DNA from: Petrosia ficiformis
Taxonomy: Eukaryota; Porifera; Demospongiae; Haplosclerida; Petrosiidae
Assembly: GCA_947044365.1 (NCBI GenBank)
Contig: OX345636.1
Span: 5,042,001-5,106,000 of the forward strand
Reading direction: 5' to 3'
DNA: 64,000 bases
This document shows positions 10,901-22,700 of this stretch, piece after piece. A program made the position numbers and the translations under genes. The notes beneath the pieces are model-generated. The model made no database searches, was not told the DNA's origin, and saw only the letters and a list, made by a program, of their open reading frames with translations. Positions within the stretch are counted from its first letter, which is position 1, and every line of letters begins with the position of its first letter.

Positions 10901-12739
10901 TATGGTGAAACACTATAGTATATAGTACAGTGGAACTTCCCTATTCCAAACACCATTGTGACAACGTAAACTGTCCTGAATAAAACAATTATCCTAATTT
11001 CAATTTATCTTAAAAAATCACAATTCGGGATGTTATTAGTGTCCTCATTATAGGGGTGTCACAATTAAGGAAGTTTGGAATAAGGAGGTTCCACTTCAAT
11101 TTTTTGATTTTGATAGTAGGTTACTATGTACAAGAGCCATCTTCTGTCACTCATGCAGTATAATATAAAGGATAGTGAAGTGCTGATAGTTGAGCACTAG
11201 TGGCTGGCCCTGGGTTGGATTCTCAGTGACTCTCAGCATTTTTCAATTTCCTCTTTCAGCCTTATTAATCAGGATTTATATAGTGTTTACCATCTTCTGT
11301 CATGAAATCACTAACCTCAGATTGTTAGCTTCTGCATTCTCAATGCTTCCATAATTATTTATTGAATCACATATTTATAACATTACAACCACTGAACTGA
11401 TATTATACTTCCTTGAACAAAGATGCACTATCCCATGATTGGGCTCAGAAGCATAGTGGGTTAATACAAAATTAACTAATGGAAATCGCCCATAGTGCAT
11501 AAAAATCCATTAAAAATACCAACTTCTATTGTTTGTCTTGAAATTAACATCTTTGAAATGTTTGAAAACTTTCTTGCGATTCACTTTATCTAAAATAGAA
11601 TACAGCTAGTAACCATGGTAACATATTCTAAATTATGTTTGTAAATATTTTGAGAGTGCTTTCAAGTATATACAACTCTCCTTATATGGTATGTAAATGG
11701 GCAGTAGTATTAACCAACTGCATAAGTGTATTACTGTTTTGTGTGTTAAACCACTATATGCCTTTAAATAATGATTCCACATATATAGTTATCATAATCA
11801 TAATTATAAAACATTTTCTTAAATTCTACAGCTAAACAATCATCCAGAAGTGAAGTAACTAAATGCATTACAGATCAACCAGAAACTCTGGACTGTCAGG
11901 CTATAAGTCTCATTATACCCGAGGGTACATTACCTGTTCAAACGAATGTTACGTTGAGTCACATGAGCAACAGCGAGTTGCATCAGCTTATGCAATCGTC
12001 ACCTTGGGCAAGCATGGTAAGGGTCGTTGCTTGTTTTCGAATTGATTGTAACCCAAATATTGAGACATTCTCTAAACCATTTGTTGCGAATATCCTTCTT
12101 CCTGACGATGATCCTATTCCATCTCCTCCTTTTCGCTTGTTGCAAAGCAACTATAGAAGTGTTTGGGTTGATGTTACAGATGAACCATCAGGTAGTATAA
12201 CTATCGCAAATGGAAAGATGACTGTTAAAACTCACTCAACTGGGTGGCTGATTGTTGCCGCTGTCACACTTGATATGATACAGATATCAGAAATGGCTGT
12301 TAAATCTGTATTCTCAGTAGAACCAATAGCTCTTCAAGTGAATGTCTGCTATAACATGTTTTCAGGGTCTGCTCAAATTTCTGTTTTCATTTCACCAGTT
12401 ACTAAAGAAGGCTGGTCTGTCACTTCCAAATCTTTTCCTCCGAAAGGTCACAAGAGGATATCATTTCCTCGCACCTTTAGAGCTCAGAAAGGTCAAAAGC
12501 TTCGTCTTGAACTTCAAGGAAAGCTGGAAGCAGAGAGCAATGGTGATTTGATATCTGAGTGTACCGTAGACAACTGTTTCGAAATAATAATAGAAAAGAC
12601 TGTTCGCTTGACATCAGAATCAAAATCATTACATGGAAAACTTATTATCAGTGAATTTTGTAACCAACACTACAAGTGGGAAAGTATTCAAGAAATTCTC
12701 ATTTCTTCTTCTTCAACCTCCTATGCTAACTCGTATTAA
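4964..12739 (+). CDS. Seven-exon gene, 874-aa protein with probable ZU5-like region
   Basis: Exons 4964-5252, 7114-8056, 8761-8842, 9685-9875, 10253-10303, 10554-10714 and 11832-12739; all phases join and the total is 875 codons including stop. The start is the first ATG of a tandem (MMMTSTAIP). The N-terminus is acidic and serine-rich (EDDSHHHSEEELSSDQSDDE), suggesting disorder. The middle has a predicted beta-rich stretch (exon 2), then a helical segment with LDEAEIIFTQALYL resembling a TPR-type helix pair. The last exon contains ISLIIPEGTLP and STGWLIVAA, which look like the conserved start and end of a ZU5 domain; a beta-rich stretch follows, as UPA domains do. No death domain, signal peptide or membrane segment is visible. 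ZU5 is a pattern judgement, not a search result. If the donor at 8057 is not used, exon 2 stops at 8066. Confidence 0.75.
5326..5815. mobile_element. TAGTGTTG..CAACACTA element, MITE-like (intron)
   Basis: Starts TAGTGTTGGTTTTAGTTAAC and ends CCAAAACAACACTA, so the ends are inverted. The body is full of TTAGTTAACTAAAAC motifs. Related copies: 15124-15400, 29105-29230 (partial), 32525-32632 (partial) and 38866-39240. No coding capacity. Confidence 0.55.
5816..7113. other. Rest of intron 1 of the ZU5-like gene
   Basis: No repeat family recognised with confidence. A moderately open stretch (6447-6914) is less AT-rich than its surroundings, but has overlapping frames on both strands and no recognisable motif; I do not call it a gene. 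Confidence 0.4.
8340..8440. repeat. GATA-type microsatellite
   Basis: Imperfect (AGATAGAT)n run in intron 2 of the ZU5-like gene, followed at 8549-8563 by a short GT run. Confidence 0.7.
9150..9345. repeat. Dispersed repeat with TTCATGTTCACCATGACCTC motif, copy 1
   Basis: Shares CATTCATGTTCACCATGAC, TGTTCATAACTTTAGTTT and the CACCATTTTCATATAAT block with 40815-40985 and 43155-43345. All three lie inside introns. The family's ends are not resolved. Confidence 0.6.
10928..11096. mobile_element. Short MITE, pogo/Tigger-like ends
   Basis: CAGTGGAACTTCCCTATTCC at the left is matched by the inverted GGAATAAGGAGGTTCCACTT at the right (about 24-bp TIR, a few mismatches). 169 bp, no coding capacity. 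The CAGTGGAACCTC-type end resembles pogo/Tigger derivatives, but a TA duplication is not clear here. Confidence 0.65.
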
Positions 12740-13729
12740 AAGATGAACTCCACAATATATAATTATATCACTATTTTATGGTAATACATAGTTATTAAAA
12801 ACACACACAAGCATAGTTACTGTTGTTACCATCTCCTTTTTAATAATTTTCTTCATTTTAAAGTTGTTTTGAGAGTACTTTATTTGCTTGTTTCAGTACT
12901 GTTGTAGTGTATTACTGTGTATGTTTTTTTAATAATTACATCAAAATTATTAATAATATCATCAATTTTTAGTCTGTACTAGGCAACAGGCACTATCTCA
13001 GTATGTAGGTTGTGACTAATCAATCATGACTGGCAGGATTGAATCTTCACTTAATTAATATAAATTGCTGGTTCAATGAATATACAATTATATTGGAATT
13101 GATATGATTACAACAAGGAACCCAAAATGACACACACGTCAAAGGAAGCACAAATGATGCTGGCTTGGCTGGGTATAGGGATGTGTGATGCATACATACA
13201 ACTAAAAAATATATGTAAAAATGTATTGCTGTCTAAAATATCATATATACAGTATCACAATTCACGGTATTTGAAATAAAAATTGAAATGCTTATAAAAT
13301 GTAAATAAAAGTCCGGTTTGATTGTAGTTCTGAATGCATTGATTGTAGTTGTGATCAAATAATAAAAGAAATAATCAAAGTTATGCACACGGTATTATTG
13401 CTTTTTAAATATACTATTAAGCAAATTTTAAAAAAAGATGTTATTTCTATAATTATATGTATTGCATATTAATCGAGGTGGGTATATCTAAGTGATTTAA
13501 CCCTAGACCCTATCATGGTTCCCATGGATTGATGATCTGACAATTAAAAATAAAACTTGAGATTCAAAACTACTAGGTTAGCCATAGTGTGTATAATTAT
13601 AGTGAGTCATCCACACTCCCACAGGTACAAATATGTTTACTGTACAGTGGTATAATTTTGTGTGGGTGTGGCTCGTAATTGAACACCCACGCACATTTAT
13701 TTTTTGAAACTGGGCGTTGACGTTCTATC
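12740..13729. other. Intergenic region upstream of the DNMBP-like gene
   Basis: AT-rich, no gene seen. 13240-13400 is related to the interior of the MITE at 52651-52993 (shared CTTATAAAATGTAAATAAA). The last 130 bp before the start codon contain inverted GC boxes (GTGTGGGTGTGGC and CACCCACGCAC) and TGGGCGTTGACG, a likely promoter. Confidence 0.5.
13655..13729 (+). promoter_or_regulatory. GC-box cluster in the presumed DNMBP promoter
   Basis: An island of CACCC/GGGTG boxes and TGGGCGTTGACG in otherwise AT-rich DNA, ending at the start codon. Similar TGGGCGT-type motifs precede the RSPH14 gene (34630-34665) and the first epimerase-glycosyltransferase gene (45520-45545). KLF/SP/EGR-type binding is an inference. 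Confidence 0.4.
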
Positions 13730-16700
13730 ATGGCAGATCAGAAGAAGCGGCCCATAGCGAGGGCTATATACAAATTCGAGGGACAGAGTGATCACGAATT
13801 AAGCTTTTCTCCAGGTGAAGCTATCTTACTGTTAAAAAGAGTTGATGAGAACTGGCTGGAGGGAGAACTAGATGGTCAAATCGGTATATTTCCATCTAAT
13901 AGAGTTCGTATTGAACTTGGTAGTCCATCACTGTCACAAGAGAGTGCTTTGGCTAGATCAGGCCGCCCTTGTGGTGTTGTTCTCCATGATTTCCCTGGAG
14001 ACATGGATGGTGATCTACCTTTGCAGCAAGGCCAGATAGTGGAACTCATGGGTACAGTTTCTGCTGGATGGATGAGAGGTAGGGCAGATGGAAAGATTGG
14101 TATCTTTCCTGCGTCATTTATCGAAGTCCTCCAACCTTTAAAAACTTCACATAGACCTACCCCACGCCCTCGTAGGTTCAAAAACACTTCAGTACCTCAA
14201 CCAAGAAAACGACATTCTCTTCCAGTGATTACTCAAACCGATGACTTGATATGCAATGGAAGAGAGGAGATCACTAGTGACCAAGACTTGAACACAGGAG
14301 AAGAATCAGTGAGTATAAATAATTGTTAATGTTTGTAATTTACAAAGTATCTAATCGTTAGGATTATTTCTATAGTGTACGACTTCCCATGTAATGTAAC
14401 TATGGTGTCTTTCAATCATACCATTCCTGATAGTAATTGGGAATGCAAATTAATTTGATATAGTTATAAGTGCATAGCATTAATGCTTTCAATATTGTAT
14501 AATATATAGCCCTAATGTTTCATGTTTTGACTATTTCGCAATAAAATTTGCATGTTCACCAAAATGCTCACAGTCATATGGCAGACGTGACTATTATTTC
14601 GCAGTCTGTCAGCTTTCACGAAAAATGTGAAATTTATACCCCGCGAAAATTTAATACTTTCTCAGTGTATTTAGTTTAATACATGTACAGTACAGTATAG
14701 CTGTGTACTCAGTGTAGTATAACTTACACAATGAAAAACGGTCAATAATGCGTCTTTTAGTTAGTTAAAAGTCTAGGGCTGGGAATCGGCTGAGATTCTG
14801 AAATCAATTATCACTAACTTCAAGTGGATTGATAATCGATTAAAATCAGCGGAAGTAATTAAGCCAATTAAGTCAATTCATACAGGAAACTCCTCCCATT
14901 TGATAATCAAAAAGGCTTCCTGTCACTTACATATTGTATATTATTTGCCGTCACATGTTTGAAAAGTATGTCTTCTGAATAATTAGCATAATCGATATCG
15001 CATACTTATAATCGATAATCAGAAGGATTTTCGATATCAATTGATTAATCGATTAATCGTCCCAGCCCTAGTTAAAACTATTATAGTAAGCTGAACTATA
15101 ACAATCATTACAGATACATGTACATTAGTGTTGTTTTAGTTAACTATAAAACCCTTTTTAGTAAGGCATTTTGTCTTTTAATTAATGAAACGATAACTAA
15201 ATTACAGGTGTAACTAACTACAAGTAAAATGAAAATTGACTAATAATGGGAACTTTTACATTTTTTTAGTTAGTTAAGTAACACTAAAACCGTTTTAGTA
15301 ACCCTAATTAATATTAGGCTTACTACAACGGTTTTCATTAACCACACATACTTTAACTATATCTAAAAGTAGTCATATTTATCAAACTAAAACAACGCTA
15401 TTCTTAATACAAAATATTATATTAGTTAAATAAATAGTACATTACATGAGCATTTCAGTGTATCATATGTTTACAATACTATACTGTACTATACTTCACT
15501 GTACTGTGGTGTTATTGTACTGCATAATACTTCATTGTACTGTGCTGTTATTGTACTGCCCTATACTTCACTGTACTGTGCTGTTATTGTACTGCACTAT
15601 ACTTCACTGTACTGTGCTGTTATTGTACTGCACTATACTTCACTGTACTGTGCTGTTATTGTACTGTGCTATACTTCACTGTACTGTGCTGTTATTGTAC
15701 TGCACTATACTTCACTGTACTGTGGTGTTATTGTACTACGCTATACTTCACTGTACTGTTGTGTTATTTTACTGCACTATACTTCACTGTACTGTGGTGT
15801 TATTGTACTACGCTATACTTCACTGTACTGTGCTGTTATTGTACTGCACTATATACTTCACTGTACTGTGGTGTTATGGTACTGCACTATATACTTCACT
15901 GTACTGTGCTGTTATTGTACTGCACTATATACTTCACTGTACTGTGCTGTTATTGTACTGCACTATACTTCACTGTACTGTGGTGTTATTGTACTGCCCT
16001 ATACTTCACTGTACTGTGCTGTTATTGTACTGCCCTATACTTCACTGTACTGTGGTGTTATTGTACTGCCCTATACTTCACTGTACTGTGGTGTTATTGT
16101 ACTGCACTATATACTTCACTGTACTGTGCTGTTATTGTACTGCACTATACTTCACTATAGGTATTGTACTACCAGTACATGTTGTTTTATAAATATTAAA
16201 TAATCTTCTTTTCCTGTTTGGGGAATTTTTATTGCTTGCTAATGTAATTAGTAAATACCGTATTCATTAATTATGTTTAGTAAGGATGCTGGAAGTAAAC
16301 TTAATATCATCACATTTACCATATCCTCAGGAAAAAATATATTTACAATGTATATTCAGCTTTTCCTATCACCCCTACCTCATAAGGCCACTTTCCTAGG
16401 TATTTGTGATCAATGATGTTTTCGAGATTTAACACTTTTTAAGATAAAAAAGAAATGTGTATAGCTAAAAGCTCAATATCATTGAACAATATCATTGAAC
16501 TTTGATATCCTAGAATGGTGTTTTTGATAAGCTCATATGGCACACCAAAGAGCTTCTTATTTGGCACTTCACAGTTCTTTTATTGGGCCAGTGAAGCAGA
16601 TAATTATGATTATATTATCAGTAACAACAATTGTTAATCATTAATTGGCTCAAAATGTATTACAAATGACACACACACAAACCATTGTTGAGCCAATTTG

Positions 16701-19700
16701 GCCCATGCTTCAAAACATATCAAACTCTGTCCTAGAAGTATATTCATATAATCAGGTATTGCATTTATATACCAAATTTCATTGGGTTTCTGTACAAGAC
16801 ATTAGGCCTTGACGATAGTATGATTATTGTTATCGTCAGTGTTACTATCATGACAATGATAGCTAAACCTACTATCGTGATAGTGGACATGTGGTTACAA
16901 GCATATGCTTTTGATATCGTCTTGTCTCAACATGTCATGACAAAGAGTTGGAAGTTTTTCTGTTGGAGAGCTCTGAGAGTGTTCTATAGTAGTACATGTA
17001 CTTTGTTTCTCTGCAACAAATGGAAAATACTCACATTATGTATCCAAATTTTATTTTCACTCTCGCAATTTTAATGTAAGCAAATAATGAAAAAATAATG
17101 AAATTTGATATGTAAAGTACACGCAATACCTGATTATATGAATATACTTCTAGGACAGAGTTTGATATGTTTTGAAGCATGGGCCACTAGATTCGAATGG
17201 TTTCACTGTAAGGCTTTATTGTTAACCTTGATTTTAAAGACATTGTTGATCATGATATTATGGGAAAGCCAAATATTCATAATTATGGGTGAATAAGTTA
17301 AAAGTAACAAAATTTCAAATTGTATTTTTTTACGTGTATGGACTTTAGACATCATCAGCTTCATGGTGGCATATTGGTTTTGTAATGTCACTTACCATTG
17401 CTAAGTTAAGCTGCTGAAATTTCAAACGCTGTAGATTTGAGAAAACAGTCCAGAGTTTTTGATACGTTTTGAAACATGGGCCAAATAGGCTCAACAATGG
17501 TAGGTGTGTGCGCCATTGGGAATACATCTTGAGCCAATTAACTAAGAGTTAATGCTGTTAGTGACAACATATCATAATTAACTGCGCCACTGGCCCAAAG
17601 AGATAACTGTGTAGTGCCAAATAAGAAGTTGTTTGGGCCAATGGTGTGCCATATAAGCTTATCAAAAACACTAGAAAACACCCATTTTAGTAAGAGCAAA
17701 CTATTGATTACAATGAAAATGGCCTAATTTAAATGCTCGTCCTGGACTAACTAGACCAATCTGTGATTTAAGACTTGCACAACAGCTAGTCCAGATGTTA
17801 TACTGCTTAAAAAATGAACTATAATCATTGTAGTATTTGAATTTTGTGCTGTACTGGAAAAACATTTTGTTACATGTACATGTACATATACTTTTCGCTT
17901 GCTTAGTCACATAAATTAGTTGTTTCCTTAAAGCTGAGTGGTATCAGAAAAATAATAATAATAATTATGTAAACAGTGAAGTAAAATGTTGTTGATTATT
18001 AACCATAAATATTGTTTTTAAATCATCTTTTACATTCAAAATCACATTCACAAAATACTTGTATTTCTCTTTAGTTAAATGATAGTATTCCTGATGCTAA
18101 GCCTGGTCTATCACATTATGCTAGTGTATCAAGTTTGGAGAGGCATATATCAGGGATTCAATCTTCTCTAGATGCAGAAGAGAAGATGATGAAAAGTGCA
18201 AAGAGTTTATTGAAGGTGAATGAGGGAGAGGGCAAGGTTGAGTTAGGAGGGGTAGAAGTTGATTGAGGGATGGAAAAGGGTGAGTGAGGGGCTAGTGTGA
18301 GTGAAGGAGGGATAGAAGGTGAGTAAAGGAGAGTGATAGAGGGTGAGGGAGGAAAGGATAGAAAGTACATGTAAGTGAGAGAGGGGGTGAGTGTGAGGGT
18401 GAGGGTGAATGAGTGAGGAAGGGGAGAGGGTGTGTAAGGAGTGGGAGAGAGTGAGTGAGGAAACTAGGGGGAGAGGGTGAATATGGGAGGGATAGAGGGT
18501 GTGTAAGGTGTGGTAGAGAGTGAGTGAGGAAGCTAAGGGGAGAGGGGGGAGTAAGGGAAAGATAGAGGGTGTGTAAGGAGTGGGAGAGAGTGAGTGAAGG
18601 AGGGTGAGTGTGAGGGGGATTTGTCAATTTCCACAAATACTGTCACATTTTATAACATTTGAGATTTAGTTAATTCAGTTAATGCAGCATGTAATTTCAT
18701 ACAATATAATTATGTAATGTAAGATAAGATGGGAAAATTCCTTCAGAATGTAATTCCAAGAATTCAAGATTTCTCTGGCTCTATGACAGCCTATTCATGG
18801 TGGCATTTACTAACAACAGGTGCTAGTTGTTATTATAACAGGCAGTAAATTCTTTCATGCAGTGTAGTTTTGCCTTGTGGTGCTTCCGTGTACCCTACAT
18901 TAAATTGGAACAGAAATGCCCATCTGAGCTTACCCACATGATCTTATTTGTCTTAGGTTTGTCAGAGCGAAGAGAAGAAAGTGAAATTATCACAAACATT
19001 AGCCAGTCATCAACAGAATGTTGATAATTACAGGAGACAATTAATTGATGCAGAAGGTATTACATTCATCCATTCATTTGCCATTAATTAATTCATTCAT
19101 TCATTTGTCCATTGATTCATTCATTCATTCATTTGTCCATTGATTCATTCATTCATTCATTTGTCCATTCATTTGTCCATTGATTCATTCATCCATTCAT
19201 TTGGCCATTGATTCATTCATTTGTTGTAGGCCTGTGTGATAATAAAATAGCCTATATCTAGATAAATTGGGTTATTTTATCTAGATAAACAGTAATTAAT
19301 ATCTCGACAATTGTTTTTAATTATAATAAAATAATAAATTAAGGATATAAATAACACAATTAGTAATAATAATAACATGAGATAAGTACAGTAGATGCCA
19401 AAAAAAAGTTTTTGTAGTCAAAGTTTAATTGCCAAACAAACTTACATGATGACACTTTCTGGAAGTAAATACACAACTTTTGGCTTTCTTTGTGGTCTTC
19501 ACACATACTCAAACTCGACTCCTCCACAATGCTTAGAAAGTCACATATTGTATGTGTAATAATTATGTTGGGACAATAGTTATTGAAATTATTATTTTAT
19601 TCATGAAACAGCTATTATGTTTCACGATAGTATCTTCATGATTATAACACAGGCCTAATTCATTCATCATGTTCTATTCATCAGCAGACTACATGTGTAT

Positions 19701-22700
19701 AATATAATGTGAACCTAATTTGTGAATAGGGACACTTTGCCACAAATTGATTTCGATCAAATACTTACATGTACCTTTAGTCATTCATAATTCCGCCATT
19801 TTGTATTGGAAGCAGTGTTTTTCATAAGCTCATATGGCGCACCATTGGTTCAAAGAGCTTCTTATTTGGCACTGCACAGTTCTCGCTTCGGGCCAGTGGT
19901 GCAGTTAATTATGATTATATTGTCACTAACAGCATTAACTCTTAGTTAATTGGCTCAAGATGTATTCTCAATGATGCACATACTAACCATTTTTGAGCCA
20001 ATTTGGCCCAAGTTTCAAAACCTATCAAAAACTCTGATGGGAAGTCTGCTATCCATAAAGACCTGTTATTAACCTTCTTAAATACAAAATTTCATTGACT
20101 TCCTGTAAAAAATGGCAGAACGATACGTGAGGTTATTTTGTGGGTAAGTGTCTCTTTTGGGTCACATATAAATGTATTGATTTATCCATTATATAAACTA
20201 TGGCTTGTTAATGTATATGCTAGATATACATATACCACCTGCTTGTGTTGAGAGGTTCATATTACTATACTTACTTAAATGAGCCAACGGGATATTATAA
20301 TGATAATGAAAGCACTAATGTTTATCTATTTTTGGTGGGAGAGAGGGAGATTTTTTAAAATTAACCCTTAGAGGACTGATGTCACATATATGTGACATTT
20401 CACCCCTATGTGGTTCGCCGTCTGTTCCTAGCTACACGAAGCTGTCCAAATGGTTGTAATTGGCATCAGGCACAAGCTGATGAACGTGGCTAAAAAAGTT
20501 GATGGTTTTTCAGCCGCCCTTTGGCCTAAATAACAATTATGGGGGGGATTTTAAAGGGGGGGTGTCCCCCCATTAATGCGGGGGTTCTAAGTGGGTGCAG
20601 CCCCCTCGCTGCTGATGAATTTTGCATTTTTTGACCCCGCCCATGTGCTCTGGTGAGTACCTGAGGCATTTTCCTTGCTCTGAAACCTGAAATCGTGGGT
20701 GTAGCTGGTGCCAACATGCAGTGGGGTCATTTTGTTAGCCCCAGTTCCAGTCAATAGAGGGAGAGCACTGCATTTGATCCTACGAAGCCCTTGGGGACTT
20801 TTGATTCCCGGTAAGCAAGTTGGTGGAAGTGGTACTCCGTGTCGGAAAAGGAGCCAAGTTTGGGGTAGAGAAAGTGAACAGTGGCCACATTATATGCAAT
20901 AGAGTCGCCAGTGTTGAAAATGGGAAGAATTTTGAAAAACAGGCTCAGTCTTCTAAGGGTTAAAGAAAATTAAATTATTATTTTATACATGTACTTTGTA
21001 CATGACTACATGTACATGTACAGTGTGCTTCATTTCATTACATTCAATTTTGTTCTCTTTTTAAAATAGCACATTAAGGTACATGTAATAATATGTTTGC
21101 CTGTCTTTATCTCTTTACTCTTTTGCTTTTCAGATCAGAGAGATAGCGTGATGTCATTACAGATCAAATCCACACCAGTCACTCCTCCATCACCCATTTC
21201 TCCTGTTGCTCCTCTTTCAAAAGAAGTTCAGAGGCAAAAGGTTAGAGAGGAACTTTACAACACAGAAAGAGATTATCATCGTGAACTTTCTGCACTTTGT
21301 TCTAAAGTACTCCCAGCATTTAAACAGGTACATGTGTGTGTTTGTGTGTGTATGTCTGTGCATATGCATCTCTGTCTCTGTGTCTATGTATGTGTCTGTA
21401 CATGTATCTGTGTGTCTAAGTGTCTGTGTGTTTTTGTTTGTGCATGTGTGTGTGCTTGTGCATGTGTTTATGCGTCTTTGTGTGTGTATCTATGTGTCTC
21501 TGTGTCTGTACGTGTGTCTGTGTGTTTGTGTATGTGTCTCTGTGTCTGTGTCTGTGTCTGTATGTGTATCTGTGTGTGTGTGTGTTTGTGCATGCGTGTG
21601 TATGTGTGTCTGTGTGTGTAGGTTTATCAAAGCAGGAAGCATTATGCCATCATAATAGGATGTAGAATATGTGAACTTTGTAGTCAAAATACTTATACCG
21701 AAGGTCAAAAGGTCACATAGTTGCATAGATTTAAAATGGTTTTACACACAAAAAGGTTCAGAATCTGACAGTTCTAGTCAAAATGAAGAGATGTCATTAT
21801 CTGTAGATTACAATATGTTATGAAGAGGAAGCATAATTGAAATAAAACTTGAATTGCATAATAGACTGTAATAAAGCATTGTATTCTGGTATGTAAATAT
21901 GATTATATTGTCACAAACAGTATTAACCCTTAGTTAATTGGCTCAAGATGTATTCTCAATGGCGCACACACTAACCATTTTTGAACCAATTTGGCCCAAG
22001 CTTCAAAACCTATCAAAAACTCTGGTATGTATGTATATGTATGTATGTAGTACTATGTACATGTATGTATGTACTTGTATGTCTACCAATAACATCTTTT
22101 CTTATCCACTCATGTTTCTAGTGGAAGGTCGTTAAATGGCGAATGCTGTTTAGTAATATTGAGCAAGTCACTGAACTATCTGGAAACATAACAACCTCTC
22201 TTGATGGAATACAAACAGAGGATGAAGGAGGTGGGAATAAAGTGGGGGTTGTCTTTCGAGAATTTGCTTCAAAAATAAAGGAAGTTTATGGAACTTATTG
22301 TCGTAATCATGACAGTGCTTCACAATTATTAGAAAAGGTCAGCCTATGTCATTTAGACCTGTACAGTAAAATATACACTATCTGTACAGTGCAGTACAGT
22401 ACAGTACAGTATACAGTACAGTACAGTATACAGTACAGTATACAGTACAGTACAGTACAGTGCAGTATAATACAGTACAGTAGAGTAGAGTACAGTACCA
22501 GTGGCGGGTCTAAAAATTTAAGAAGGAGGTTTCTAAAAATAATAGCACGTGAAATTTTTACCTCATTAATTATTCATGATGGGTGTGGTCAACGATTTCA
22601 CTTTCTCTTTCGTAGCCTGATGTCATATCGAGACAGTTAGGAAAGGTACGCTATAAGTTAATAACTTAGCACTAGCTATCATGATTTATTATACTACATG

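Noticed and set aside
15446..16203. Three long overlapping + strand frames (up to 248 residues)
   Set aside because: All three come from the 36-bp minisatellite, which is open in every forward frame.
20526..20902. Two short GC-rich frames on opposite strands
   Set aside because: Both sit inside the piggyBac-like MITE and show no transposase-like features.
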